Position numbers and translations under genes: made by a program | NCBI RefSeq assembly: GCF_023100905.1 | Contig: NZ_CP064686.1 | Span: 2,542,001 to 2,606,000 of the forward strand | DNA: 64,000 nt | Source of the DNA: Bradyrhizobium sp. 4 | Lineage (GTDB): Bacteria > Pseudomonadota > Alphaproteobacteria > Rhizobiales > Xanthobacteraceae | Direction: 5' to 3' | In this document: piece after piece, positions 55,278 through 63,566 of the stretch | Position numbering within the stretch: position 1 is the stretch's first letter | Layout: the number at the start of each line of letters is the position of its first letter | The notes under the pieces: model-generated | The model's database searches: none | What the model was told of the DNA's origin: nothing | The model's input: the letters and a program-made list of their open reading frames with translations, nothing else

Positions 55278-56606
55278 GTGACCTCACCTGAATCTTTCGT
55301 CCGACCCGGCGCATTCCGAAACCTGTCGTTGCGTGCGCCGCTCGACCTGCTCTTCCTGCTCTGCTGCTTCATCCTGGCTGCCGATGTCCTCGGACCCGAG
55401 ATCTTCGGGCACGGCAAAACCAAGGACTATGGCCTGTGGTACTGGGCCGGGCAGCAGGTCTTAAAGGGTGGGCCGCTCTATCCCGGCGACATCGGTGCGT
55501 ACTTCGAGTTCATCTACCCACCGCTGCCGGCGATCCTGCTGGCGATCCCGAGCTGGTTCGGCAAGATCGCGCTCTACAGCGTGCTGTCGATCCTGAATAT
55601 TACGGCGTGGTGGTACACCGGGATGCTCTCCAACGCCATGACCGGTTCGGGCCGCACGCCTGGCCCCTGGCTGGAGGCGCTGCCGGCTCTCGTCACCGTG
55701 ACCTTCGTGTTCGACATGTTCGATCTTGGCCAGCCGAACCTCGTGCTGCTGGCGATGATGCTCTACGGCTTCTGGAGCTTGCAGCATCAACGCTCCTGGC
55801 TCGCAGGCTTGATGTTCGCGCTCGCCACCGCCATCAAGGTGTTTCCCATTGCGGTGCTGCCCTATCTGGTCTGGCGTCGAAACTGGGGAGCCGCCGTCGC
55901 TACTGTCGCCTTCACCGGCATGCTTCTCTATATCGTGCCGGCCCCCATACGCGGCTTCGAGCGCAACGCCGCCGAGGTCAAGACCTGGTATCAGGGCATG
56001 GTCGGGTCGAGCTCGGAAAAAGGATTTGGCCAGCGCGACGAGCAGAACTGGTCGTGGGTGAACCAGTCACTCATTGCCGTCACGCACCGGCTGGTCCGGC
56101 CGATCAACTACAATCAGGAGGATTCCAACAAGCCGCCGCGCACGATGAATGTCATCGACGTCGATTTCAGGACGGCGAACTGGATCGTGCTGGCGCTGTC
56201 GGCCTTGCTCGGATTGGGCTTCGTCGCGGTCATGCCACGGCAAGCGCGGCGTACGGCGCGCTCGGACGCCGAGGAGCTCGGCATCCTGTTCTGCCTGATG
56301 ACGGTGGCATCGCCCCTGGCGCGGCAATACTACTTCATGTGGCTGTTCTTCCCGATGACGGTGCTGATGCATCGTGCCGCCTTCGACGAGCGGGCGAACG
56401 TGCGCCTGGGAACCTGGCTTTCCCTTGGCGCCGCCGGCATGCTCATGCTGCTGGCACTGCCGTGGTTTCCCAATGTCTTTCAGGCTTGGGGCAATAACCT
56501 CGTCGCCACAGCGGTCCTCGCAGCTAGTCTCGCATGGCACATCCGGCATCCGCCGGTTGCGGCTGGCCCCAACGCCGCGGCAGCGCTAAAAGCCGATAGT
56601 TCTTGA
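55278..56606 (+). CDS. Integral membrane glycosyltransferase, GT87/DUF2029 type
   Basis: A 442-residue protein with about ten membrane segments. Typical GT87 features: DYGLWYWAGQQVLKGGPLY near residue 50 with the catalytic-type acidic/aromatic loop, FEFIYPPLPAILLAIP, and DMFDLGQPNLVLLAMMLYGF. Such enzymes use polyprenyl-phosphate sugars on the periplasmic side. Starts with GTG at 55278. Acceptor and sugar unknown. The M20 gene downstream starts 52 bp after its stop. Confidence 0.82.
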   Translation: MTSPESFVRPGAFRNLSLRAPLDLLFLLCCFILAADVLGPEIFGHGKTKDYGLWYWAGQQVLKGGPLYPGDIGAYFEFIYPPLPAILLAIPSWFGKIALYSVLSILNITAWWYTGMLSNAMTGSGRTPGPWLEALPALVTVTFVFDMFDLGQPNLVLLAMMLYGFWSLQHQRSWLAGLMFALATAIKVFPIAVLPYLVWRRNWGAAVATVAFTGMLLYIVPAPIRGFERNAAEVKTWYQGMVGSSSEKGFGQRDEQNWSWVNQSLIAVTHRLVRPINYNQEDSNKPPRTMNVIDVDFRTANWIVLALSALLGLGFVAVMPRQARRTARSDAEELGILFCLMTVASPLARQYYFMWLFFPMTVLMHRAAFDERANVRLGTWLSLGAAGMLMLLALPWFPNVFQAWGNNLVATAVLAASLAWHIRHPPVAAGPNAAAALKADSS

Positions 56607-56658
56607 GAAGACAGCTTGAGCCCCGACGTCTTGGGATTCGAACGCAGGGAATACGACA

Positions 56659-58053
56659 ATGGCAAATGCGCAGCTTCAATCCGTGCTCGACCACATCGAC
56701 AAGGAGTTCGACAACAGCCTGGAGCGCCTGTTCTCGCTGTTGCGGATCAAGTCGATCTCCGCCGATCCGGCCTTCGCGGCCGATTGCAAGGCGGCGGCCG
56801 AGCATCTTGCCAGGGACATCGCGAGCCTCGGCGTTGCGACTGAAGTGAGGCCGACCGCCGGCCACCCCGCGGTCGTTGGCAAGAGCGTCGCGGGCGGCCG
56901 GCCGCATGTGCTGTTCTACGGCCACTATGATGTGCAGCCGGTCGATCCGATCGAGCTCTGGCACCGTCCGCCATTTGAGCCTGTTGTGACCGACCATGCC
57001 GACGGCCGCAAGATCATCGTGGCGCGCGGCGCCGAGGACGACAAGGGTCAGGTCATGACTTTCGTCGAGGCCTGCCGCGCCTGGAAGAAGGTGACGGGAT
57101 CGCTGCCGATCGACGTCACTTTCCTGATCGAAGGCGAGGAAGAAGTCGGCTCGAAGAACTTCGTGCCCTTCATCGAAGCCAACAAGGACGAGTTTAAGGC
57201 TGACTACGTGCTGGTCTGCGACACCGGCATGTGGGACCGCAACACGCCCGCGATCACGACCTCGCTGCGCGGTCTGCTCTATGAGGAGCTCAAGATCACC
57301 GCCGCCAATCGCGACCTGCATTCCGGCGTGTTCGGCGGCAGCGCGATGAACCCGATCCGGGTGCTGACCAAAATTCTCGGCGGGCTGTTCGACGATGACA
57401 ACCGTATCACCATTCCCGGCTTCTATGACGGGGTGAAGGACACGCCGTCGGACATTCTCGCGCAGTGGAAGAAGCTCGATTTCACGCCGGACACGTTCCT
57501 TAAGCCGGTTGGACTATCGATACCGGCCGGCGAGAAGGGCAGGCTCCTGGTCGAGCAGGCTTCCACGCGTCCGACCTGTGACGTCAACGGCATCTGGGGC
57601 GGTTATATCGGTGAGGGCTCGAAGACGGTGATCCCGTCGCACGCATCGGCCAAGGTCTCGTTCCGGCTGGTCGAAGGCCAGGATCCCGCGAAGATCCGCA
57701 AAGCTTTCCGTGAGTACGTGACTGCGCGCATTCCGGGGGACTGCAAGGTCGAGTTCGGCGACCACTCTGCCGGGCCCGCGATTGCGCTCGACTGGAACAT
57801 GAAGCCGCTTGCCGCGGCCAAGACCGCGCTGACCGAGGAATGGGGCAAGGAGACCGTGCTGATGGGATCGGGCGCCTCGATCCCGATCGTCGCGGACTTC
57901 AAGCGCACGCTGGGGCTCGACTCGCTGCTCGTGGGTTTCGGCCTCGACGACGACAATATCCACTCGCCGAACGAGAAATACGACCTCCGCAGCTTCCAGA
58001 AAGGCATCCGTTCCTGGGCGCGCATCCTCGCGGCGCTGGCGGAGGTGAAGTAG
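56659..58053 (+). CDS. M20-family dipeptidase/metallohydrolase
   Basis: A 464-residue metal-dependent hydrolase of the M20 dipeptidase group. Metal motifs in order: FYGHYDVQPVDP near 94, GAEDDKGQVMTFVEA near 130, EGEEEVGSKNF with the catalytic Glu near 158, LVCDTGMWD, and a late IHSPNEKYD with the last His. Longer than the hippurate-hydrolase type at 5604-6776 and of a different subfamily. Substrate likely a dipeptide; not certain. ATG at 56659. Confidence 0.9.
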   Translation: MANAQLQSVLDHIDKEFDNSLERLFSLLRIKSISADPAFAADCKAAAEHLARDIASLGVATEVRPTAGHPAVVGKSVAGGRPHVLFYGHYDVQPVDPIELWHRPPFEPVVTDHADGRKIIVARGAEDDKGQVMTFVEACRAWKKVTGSLPIDVTFLIEGEEEVGSKNFVPFIEANKDEFKADYVLVCDTGMWDRNTPAITTSLRGLLYEELKITAANRDLHSGVFGGSAMNPIRVLTKILGGLFDDDNRITIPGFYDGVKDTPSDILAQWKKLDFTPDTFLKPVGLSIPAGEKGRLLVEQASTRPTCDVNGIWGGYIGEGSKTVIPSHASAKVSFRLVEGQDPAKIRKAFREYVTARIPGDCKVEFGDHSAGPAIALDWNMKPLAAAKTALTEEWGKETVLMGSGASIPIVADFKRTLGLDSLLVGFGLDDDNIHSPNEKYDLRSFQKGIRSWARILAALAEVK

Positions 58054-58068
58054 CGGGCGCTCTGTCCT

Positions 58069-58154
58069 CGTCATTGCGAGCGTAGCGAAGCAATCCAGAA
58101 TCTCTCCGCAGAGACAGCCTGGATTGCTTCGTCGCTTCGCTCCTCGCAATGACG
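58069..58154. repeat. Palindromic repeat, CGTCATTGCGAGC family, copy 4
   Basis: CGTCATTGCGAGCGTAGCGA at the left and TCGCTTCGCTCCTCGCAATG at the right, with inner AGCAATCCAG / CTGGATTGCT arms. It directly follows the dipeptidase gene. The right arm has an insertion like that of copy 2. Confidence 0.86.
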
Positions 58155-58165
58155 GGGCCAAATAA

Positions 58166-58193
58166 AAACGCCGCCCGGAATTGGGCGGCGTTT
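58166..58193. terminator. Intrinsic terminator between dipeptidase and aldolase genes
   Basis: AAAACGCCGCCC and GGGCGGCGTTT form a stem of about 11 bp around GGAATT, with A-rich and T-rich flanks, so it can act on both strands. It lies between the convergent genes ending at 58053 and 58251. Confidence 0.88.
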
Positions 58194-58250
58194 CATTCCG
58201 AAAATGTGTAGAGGGTGTTGAGACCTACCCTACACCAAATCCCGAAAATC

Positions 58251-59030
58251 TCAAGAGCGGTAGCCCGGAAGCTCGCGGTCCAGCTTGCGCAGCAGTGGCG
58301 GCCACACGAGGTTGGTGGCGCGCAACTCGGCGCGGTCGCGGTTGGCGAGCAGCTCGGTGTTCTTGTCGATCGCGACATCGTCGACCGGATAGACCGGCGT
58401 GCCCAGCGCGCGCGTACGTACCTGCATCGAGCAGGCCCGCTCAAGGTGATACATGCGCTCGAAGGCCGAGGCCACCGACCGGCCGACCGTCATCGTGCCG
58501 TGGTTGCGCAGCAGCATGTGGTTGTGGTCGCCGAGGTCCTTCTGCAGCCGCGGCCGCTCGTCGTGGTCGAGCGCGATGCCTTCGTAGTCGTGATAGGCGA
58601 GGTCGTGGGTGACGAGCTGGGCGGTCTGGTTCAGCGGCAGCAGCCCTTCGGCGCTGCTCGAGACCGCGGTGCCGTCGAGGGTGTGGAGATGCAGCACGCA
58701 GATGGCGTCCTCGCGCACCTCGTGGATCGCCGAATGGATGGTGAAACCGGCGGGGTTGATGCTGTACTCGCTCTCGGAGAGCTGGTTGCCGTGCAGATCG
58801 ACCTTGACCAGGCTCGACGCCGTGATCTCGTCGAACATCAGCCCGTAGGGATTGATGAGGAAATGATGGTCGGGGCCGGGCACGCGCGCGGAGATGTGGG
58901 TGTCGACCAAATCGTCCCAGCCGTAGAGCGAGACGAGGCGATAGCAGGCGGCGAGATTGACCCGTTGCTGCCACTCGGCCTCCGTCATGTTCGACGGCAC
59001 TTCCTTCAGGCGCGCTTCCGCTGGCGACAT
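58251..59030 (-). CDS. Class II aldolase/adducin-family protein
   Basis: A 259-residue class II aldolase-fold protein. Zinc-site features are VLHLHTLDG, HDLAYHDYEGIA and LLRNHGTMTVG. The N-terminal part has SLYGWDDLVDTHISARVPG. Known relatives cleave fuculose-1-phosphate-type substrates, but this subgroup of proteobacterial proteins has no agreed substrate. I start at the ATG at 59030 with GAGAGA upstream. Ends at the bidirectional terminator. Confidence 0.83.
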   Translation of the reverse strand: MSPAEARLKEVPSNMTEAEWQQRVNLAACYRLVSLYGWDDLVDTHISARVPGPDHHFLINPYGLMFDEITASSLVKVDLHGNQLSESEYSINPAGFTIHSAIHEVREDAICVLHLHTLDGTAVSSSAEGLLPLNQTAQLVTHDLAYHDYEGIALDHDERPRLQKDLGDHNHMLLRNHGTMTVGRSVASAFERMYHLERACSMQVRTRALGTPVYPVDDVAIDKNTELLANRDRAELRATNLVWPPLLRKLDRELPGYRS

Positions 59031-59162
59031 GGTTGATCTCTCCGAACATCGTTGTTGCGGGGACGGAGCGTAGTCCTGCCGCGAGCTGCCAGCAAGGCAC
59101 ACAAAGCGCGGCAGTCCAGCGTAGTCCGCATGAGCGACGCGACATGCGGGGCTGCCTGATAG

Positions 59163-59195
59163 GCCCCGGATGTCGCTGCGCTCACCCGGGCTACG
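59163..59195. repeat. Short palindromic sequence (CCCGGATGTCGCTGCG type)
   Basis: CCCCGGATGTCGCTGCGCTC then ACCCGGGCTACG; the outer CCCGG and CCGGG pair. A small dispersed intergenic palindrome, between the aldolase and glycosyltransferase genes. Confidence 0.5.
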
Positions 59196-59210
59196 ATCCG
59201 GAGAAATTTA

Positions 59211-60860
59211 TTACGGTGCCGGGATCGAGAGCAGGCTGGAAATGCTGCTGCCGCGGATGTCGTAGACGCGGGCGAACACCACGTCGTCGCGCTTGATCTC
59301 GACCAGCACGGGCGCGGTGAGGCCCTTGCAGTAGAATTCACCGAGCGTCATGGCGAAGTCGGCGGCATTGGAATCCCAGCCGATGGTGAAGTCGGGGCCG
59401 AGCGCGACCTGGGCGGGGCGCTGCGGACCGCACACGGCGACCTTCCATTTGCGGTTGCGCGGCGGCACTTCCTGGCGTTCGACCAGTTGCTCGCGCAATT
59501 CGTCCGAGGCCTGCTTCAGCGCCAGGCCCCAATAATCCAGCATGAAGCGGTCGTCGGCGCCGCGCACGGTGCCGGCGATGTGGTTGAAGTGGGTGTATTG
59601 ATAGGGATGCAGGCGGATCATCTCGGCGAGCGAGAGCGCAAGGCCAAAGCAGAAGGTGGCGAGCACGACCGGCTGCCACGTGCGGTGATTGGCGCGCAGC
59701 CGCTCCATGGCCCAGCCAAAGGCGACGCCGCCGAGCACCGCCATCGGCGGGATCACGAAGACGAAATGGCGGATGCCGTTGTACAGCGCCGGTCGCTTCA
59801 CCATCGCGATCGCGAGCGGCAGCGTCGCGGCGAGCGTGAGCATCAGCAGGATGGTCTTGCGGCGTGCGGGAACCTCGCGACGCGGCAGCAGTGCGAAGGT
59901 GCCGATCACGGCGCCGAACATCAGCACCAGCATCACCTCGGGCAACTGAAGCGCGAACAGCGTCGGCAGATAGGACCACGGCATGTCGGGCACGGATACG
60001 ATCGCGCCGTCGAACATCTCCTTCCAGGGTTTCTCGAAGAAGTGCGAGAAGTAGGTCAGCGCCTCGAAGGGATTGCCGGGCTCCATGATCGACCACGGCC
60101 AGATCAGCCCCATCACGAGGTAGCCGAGCACGAGGCCGGGCAGCAGCACGTAGACGACATAAGCGAAGCGGCGGACCGACTCGCGCAGGCCCTCGCTACG
60201 CAGTTCCTCCAGGAACAGCGGCATGAAGCCGATCACGGCATAGACCAGCGCAAGGCCGCCGAGGATGCGGGTGCCGAGCGAGAGGCCGGCACCAAGGCCG
60301 ACGATCAGGATCGTGCGCGGCGAAGGCTGCGGATATTCCTCGGCGAGGCGGACGAGACCCAGCATCAGGATGATCATGGCCACCGCGAAGGGCGCATCCT
60401 TCGGGTTCATGAACATGTGGCCGTAGAAGATCGGGCAGAGCGCGAGCAGCAGGAGCGAGGCAAGTCCCGCAAGGGGGCCGCCGATACGGCGGCCGAGCCG
60501 CCACGTCACCGCAAGTCCGATCACGCCGACGACGGCGCCGACCAGACGGCGCGTCTCGAACAGCTCGAGCGGAATCACCTTGTGCAGGAGGGCCGCGACC
60601 ATGTCGAAGCCGCCGCCATACATGTAAAGGTTGGCGAAGGAGAGTGCCGCGGTGTCCTTGAAACCGGAACCGAACATGCGCAGCAGCAGGTCAGCATATT
60701 CGGCGTGGGTGTAGTCGTCCCAGCCGAGCCCGTAGTCGCGGAAGGTCAAACCGGCAATGACGGCGACCGCAGCCAGCACCAGCATGGCGAGATCGTCGCA
60801 AGTCCGTTCAACCGAGCGCCGCAGAGGCGTGTCGATCGCCGAAGTCGTGATGGATGTCAT
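59211..60860 (-). CDS. Integral membrane glycosyltransferase, GT39/ArnT-like
   Basis: A 549-residue protein with about ten membrane segments. The GT39/GT83-type first loop reads TFRDYGLGWDDYTHAEYADLLLR near residue 40 with the Asp pair, followed by ARG-like RRLVGAVVGVIGLAVTWRLG. The C-terminal soluble domain of about 120 residues has FCFGLALSLAEMIRLHPYQYTHFN at its membrane exit. Such enzymes move a lipid-linked sugar onto a periplasmic acceptor. Monocistronic here; acceptor unknown. Confidence 0.82.
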   Translation of the reverse strand: MTSITTSAIDTPLRRSVERTCDDLAMLVLAAVAVIAGLTFRDYGLGWDDYTHAEYADLLLRMFGSGFKDTAALSFANLYMYGGGFDMVAALLHKVIPLELFETRRLVGAVVGVIGLAVTWRLGRRIGGPLAGLASLLLLALCPIFYGHMFMNPKDAPFAVAMIILMLGLVRLAEEYPQPSPRTILIVGLGAGLSLGTRILGGLALVYAVIGFMPLFLEELRSEGLRESVRRFAYVVYVLLPGLVLGYLVMGLIWPWSIMEPGNPFEALTYFSHFFEKPWKEMFDGAIVSVPDMPWSYLPTLFALQLPEVMLVLMFGAVIGTFALLPRREVPARRKTILLMLTLAATLPLAIAMVKRPALYNGIRHFVFVIPPMAVLGGVAFGWAMERLRANHRTWQPVVLATFCFGLALSLAEMIRLHPYQYTHFNHIAGTVRGADDRFMLDYWGLALKQASDELREQLVERQEVPPRNRKWKVAVCGPQRPAQVALGPDFTIGWDSNAADFAMTLGEFYCKGLTAPVLVEIKRDDVVFARVYDIRGSSISSLLSIPAP

Positions 60861-61173
60861 GGCTATTGGTGACCCGGAATCCCCTCTTGGCCCTGCTGGT
60901 GCGCGCGGGCCTGCTCCCCGGAATCCCTATAGCGCAGTTCCATTACCAAGTAATTGGGCATTATGGCTAAATTCCTGATGCGACGCAGCAAATCCGACCA
61001 GCTCGAGAGCAGCTTAGAAGTAGCGAGCCGTAGCTGAAGGGAATGTGAATAAGTCCCTGATTTCCTTTCCTTTAGGAACGCAGGCTATAATTCGACGTTG
61101 GCGTGGAACACCGGATGACGGTATCGTGGCGTGACGAGTGTCGCGTGTGGCTGCGCGGCCGGGGGTGAGTTCG
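60861..61173. other. 313-bp intergenic region between two divergent genes
   Basis: Holds the EcfG-type promoter at 61075-61099 for the gene on the right. For the glycosyltransferase on the left I see no clear promoter. AT-rich stretch at 60930-61070. Confidence 0.55.
61075..61099 (+). promoter_or_regulatory. EcfG-type general stress promoter
   Basis: GGAAC, 16 bp, then CGTT: the consensus for alphaproteobacterial EcfG sigma factors (GGAAC-N16/17-CGTT). It lies 74 bp before the start of the proline-rich membrane protein gene and points towards it. Confidence 0.7.
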
Positions 61174-62046
61174 ATGGCGTTGGTATTGTTGATCGCGGGG
61201 ATTTTCGCCGTTTTGGCGGGCCTCCTTGCGATCCTGTTCGGCTTCACCGTCAGGGAATTCAGTCTCGGCAGTACCCTCATAATCTCCGGCACCATCGGCG
61301 TCTGCTCCGGAATGTTACTGGCCGGCCTCTACGTCGTGGTCGCGGAATTGAAGGGCATGGCCCGCCGGCTCGCTGGATCAATCGCACCATCCGACGTTCG
61401 GGTCCGGCCCGTACTGCCGGGTCTCGGGATGCCTGGAACGCCTGCCCCCTCGCCTGAGCCGGGCGCGGAGAAGATGGAGCCGGCGCCGCCATTGCCGGCC
61501 GCAGGCCCGCCGCCCTGGCAGAACGAAGCAGCCGCGCGCGAGCGACCGCGCGTCGAACCTCCGCCACCGCCGGAAGCTCCGAGCCCGCCTGAGGTTCCGG
61601 AGCCGCCGCGCCGGCGCAACTTGCTGTTCGCCTCGACCTCCCGCAAGGAGCGCGAGCGCGCGGAGGCGAAGACCGGCGAGGGCGTGCCGCCGCTGCCGCA
61701 TGCCGAGCCGTCGGGGGAGCCTGCCGCCCCGGAGGCGCCGCCTGCGAGCTTTGACGACGCCTGGCCGAAGCCGGATCGCATGAGGCCTGCAGAGCCGCCG
61801 GCCGCCTCGCGGCGCCCGCCACCACGCTCGCCGTCGACCTTCGCGGAGGCTGCTCCGTCACCTGCACCGGAGCCGACGGCCGCGGCCGAGCAGGCGCCCG
61901 TGACCGTGCTCAAATCCGGCATCGTCGACGGCATGGCCTATTCGCTCTACTCCGATGGCTCGATCGAAGCCCAGATGCCGGAGGGGATGATGCGCTTTGC
62001 CTCGATCGACGAACTGCGCTCCCACCTTGACCAGCGGGGCGCTTGA
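61174..62046 (+). CDS. Proline-rich membrane protein, unknown function
   Basis: A 290-residue protein: two N-terminal membrane segments (LVLLIAGIFAVLAGLLAILF and LIISGTIGVCSGMLLAGLYVV), a Pro/Glu/Ala-rich disordered stretch of about 180 residues, and a small conserved C-terminal module VLKSGIVDGMAYSLYSDGS then IEAQMPEGMMRFASIDELR. The module also occurs in other Bradyrhizobium membrane proteins. I start at the ATG at 61174 with GGTGAG upstream. The EcfG-type promoter suggests a role in general stress; the function is unknown. Confidence 0.75.
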   Translation: MALVLLIAGIFAVLAGLLAILFGFTVREFSLGSTLIISGTIGVCSGMLLAGLYVVVAELKGMARRLAGSIAPSDVRVRPVLPGLGMPGTPAPSPEPGAEKMEPAPPLPAAGPPPWQNEAAARERPRVEPPPPPEAPSPPEVPEPPRRRNLLFASTSRKERERAEAKTGEGVPPLPHAEPSGEPAAPEAPPASFDDAWPKPDRMRPAEPPAASRRPPPRSPSTFAEAAPSPAPEPTAAAEQAPVTVLKSGIVDGMAYSLYSDGSIEAQMPEGMMRFASIDELRSHLDQRGA

Positions 62047-62178
62047 AGAGCGCGTATTCAACTCTGGCGCAGCCAAGTAAAGCGCTGGCGTTCTTGTTGG
62101 TTCGTCAGTAAATCAGCCCATACTCCTCAGTCGTCCCATTTCAGCCAAACGTATTGTTGACACGGAATACTCTGACGT

Positions 62179-62196
62179 CGTCTCTCCCGTGAGACG
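62179..62196 (+). other. Small hairpin in the mucR leader
   Basis: CGTCTC-TCCCGT-GAGACG, ending about 23 bp before the mucR start and just before the GGAG site. It could affect translation start in the leader, but is short. Confidence 0.35.
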
Positions 62197-62218
62197 CAAG
62201 GTGGAGAAAGGCGGGGCG

Positions 62219-62635
62219 ATGTCGGATGCCGGGGCTAAGAATTTCATTGAGCTGACGGCAGGCATCGTGTCGGCCTATCTCAGCAACAATCCGACGCCTG
62301 CGGCTGAGATTCCGAACCTGATCAGCCAGGTGCATGGCGCGCTGGTGCGCGTTTCGTCGGGCCGCACCGAGACGGTGCCGCTTGAGCCCGCGAAGCCGGC
62401 GGTCTCGCTGAAGAAGTCGATCGCGCCCGATTATCTGGTCTGCCTGGAAGACGGCAAGCGCTTCAAGTCGCTGAAGCGCCATCTGCGCACCCAATACAAC
62501 ATGACGCCGGAGCAATATCGCGAGAAATGGGGCCTGCCGGCCGACTATCCCATGGTCGCGCCAAACTATGCGGTGGCCCGCTCGCAGCTTGCGAAGCAGA
62601 TGGGACTGGGACAGCAGCAGCGGAAGCGGAAGTAG
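62219..62635 (+). CDS. mucR: MucR/Ros-family transcriptional regulator
   Basis: A 138-residue MucR/Ros-type DNA-binding protein. N-terminal dimerisation helices: IELTAGIVSAYLSNNP. The Ros-type zinc-finger region reads CLEDGKRFKSLKRHLRTQYN, then MTPEQYREKWGLPADYPM. In this copy only Cys75 and His88 of the four classic Zn ligands are kept (Asp78, Gln92, Tyr93 stand at the others). Related Mesorhizobium proteins fold without zinc. It silences AT-rich DNA and controls surface polysaccharide and cell-cycle genes in relatives. GGAG and AAAGG precede the ATG. Confidence 0.9.
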   Translation: MSDAGAKNFIELTAGIVSAYLSNNPTPAAEIPNLISQVHGALVRVSSGRTETVPLEPAKPAVSLKKSIAPDYLVCLEDGKRFKSLKRHLRTQYNMTPEQYREKWGLPADYPMVAPNYAVARSQLAKQMGLGQQQRKRK

Positions 62636-62640
62636 ATTTT

Positions 62641-63072
62641 CTACGACGCTTCCGCGAGCGCCTCTTTCGCGTCGGTCTTGATGCGCTCGACCATCGAGCG
62701 CAGGCCGTTGGAACGCTGCGGCGTCAGATGATCGCGAAAGCCGAACTCGTCGAATACGGCAATGGCATCGGTTGCAAGAATCTCCTGAGGCGTGCGGCCG
62801 GAGTAAAGCGACAGCACGATCGCGACCAGCCCGCGCACGATGTGGGCGTCACTGTCGCCGCGATATGTCAGGACCGGCTGGCCGCCATCGCGATGATCGA
62901 TCAGCTTCTGAAGCCAGACCTGGCTGACACAGCCATTGACCTTGTTCTCGGCCGAATGCTCAGCCTCGGACATCGGTTCCAGGGTGCGGCCGAGCTCGAT
63001 GACGTACCGATAGCGGTCGTCCCACTCGTCCAGAATCTCGAAATTATCCCTGATTTCGTCGATCGTCGTCAT
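62641..63072 (-). CDS. sufE: SufE-family sulfur acceptor protein
   Basis: A 143-residue SufE protein. The sulfur-carrying Cys48 lies in NKVNGCVSQVWLQ, the family's N-x3-GC-S-Q-V-W motif; FEILDEWDDRYRYVIELG precedes it. It takes sulfane sulfur from SufS to build Fe-S clusters. No suf genes are near. Start at the ATG at 63072; the frame extends to 63174 over sequence not like SufE. Convergent with mucR (5 bp between stops). Confidence 0.92.
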   Translation of the reverse strand: MTTIDEIRDNFEILDEWDDRYRYVIELGRTLEPMSEAEHSAENKVNGCVSQVWLQKLIDHRDGGQPVLTYRGDSDAHIVRGLVAIVLSLYSGRTPQEILATDAIAVFDEFGFRDHLTPQRSNGLRSMVERIKTDAKEALAEAS

Positions 63073-63140
63073 GCTGGCCCAAAGTTCCCGTTCAGGCCAA
63101 TATAGGGACGCAAAGCGCCGAAATCGATAGGGTTTGGGCG

Positions 63141-63566
63141 CTAATTCGCCGGTGCGGGCGCAGGGCCGCGCCATTCCAGCGCGAGGTCGTCCTGGGACAG
63201 GGTGTCGCGCGGCGCTTCGCTGGTTGCGGTATCGCCTTCGCCGGCCAGCGCGATCGAGCCGGTGTGGTCGGGCGCCTTCTTGTCGGGCTTCTCGAGCTGC
63301 TCTTTTTTGTCGTTGATGATCTGGTAGATCTTCTTTGCGCCGTCCTGCGCGCGCTGGCCGATGATGGTCGCGGCCTGTCCGCCGACCTCGCAGGCCGCCG
63401 GCTGGCGCTTGCAGAACTGGGTCATGTCGGAGACGGCCGCGGTCGCAGCCTGCACCGCGTCGGCAGCGCCGATCTGCGGCAGCTTGTCCGATTCGGGCGT
63501 CTTGTCCCGCGGCAGGAGCACCAGCACCAGCCCGAGCCAGAATGTGATGCGAAGCAGAAAGCGCAT
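63141..63566 (-). CDS. DUF5330-domain small exported or membrane protein
   Basis: A 141-residue protein. N-terminal hydrophobic segment LLRITFWLGLVLVLLPRD, then a DUF5330-like stretch: AVQAATAAVSDMTQFCKRQPAACEVGG with a pair of cysteines eight apart, split by a charged run, and a Pro/Ala tail. The family is found in Rhizobiales and has no known function. It ends about 70 bp before the sufE start. Confidence 0.78.
   Translation of the reverse strand: MRFLLRITFWLGLVLVLLPRDKTPESDKLPQIGAADAVQAATAAVSDMTQFCKRQPAACEVGGQAATIIGQRAQDGAKKIYQIINDKKEQLEKPDKKAPDHTGSIALAGEGDTATSEAPRDTLSQDDLALEWRGPAPAPAN

Noticed and set aside
62090..62103. GTTC-TTGTTG-GTTC upstream of mucR as a second SOS box
   Set aside because: The spacer is 6 bp, not 7, and mucR is not an expected SOS gene.
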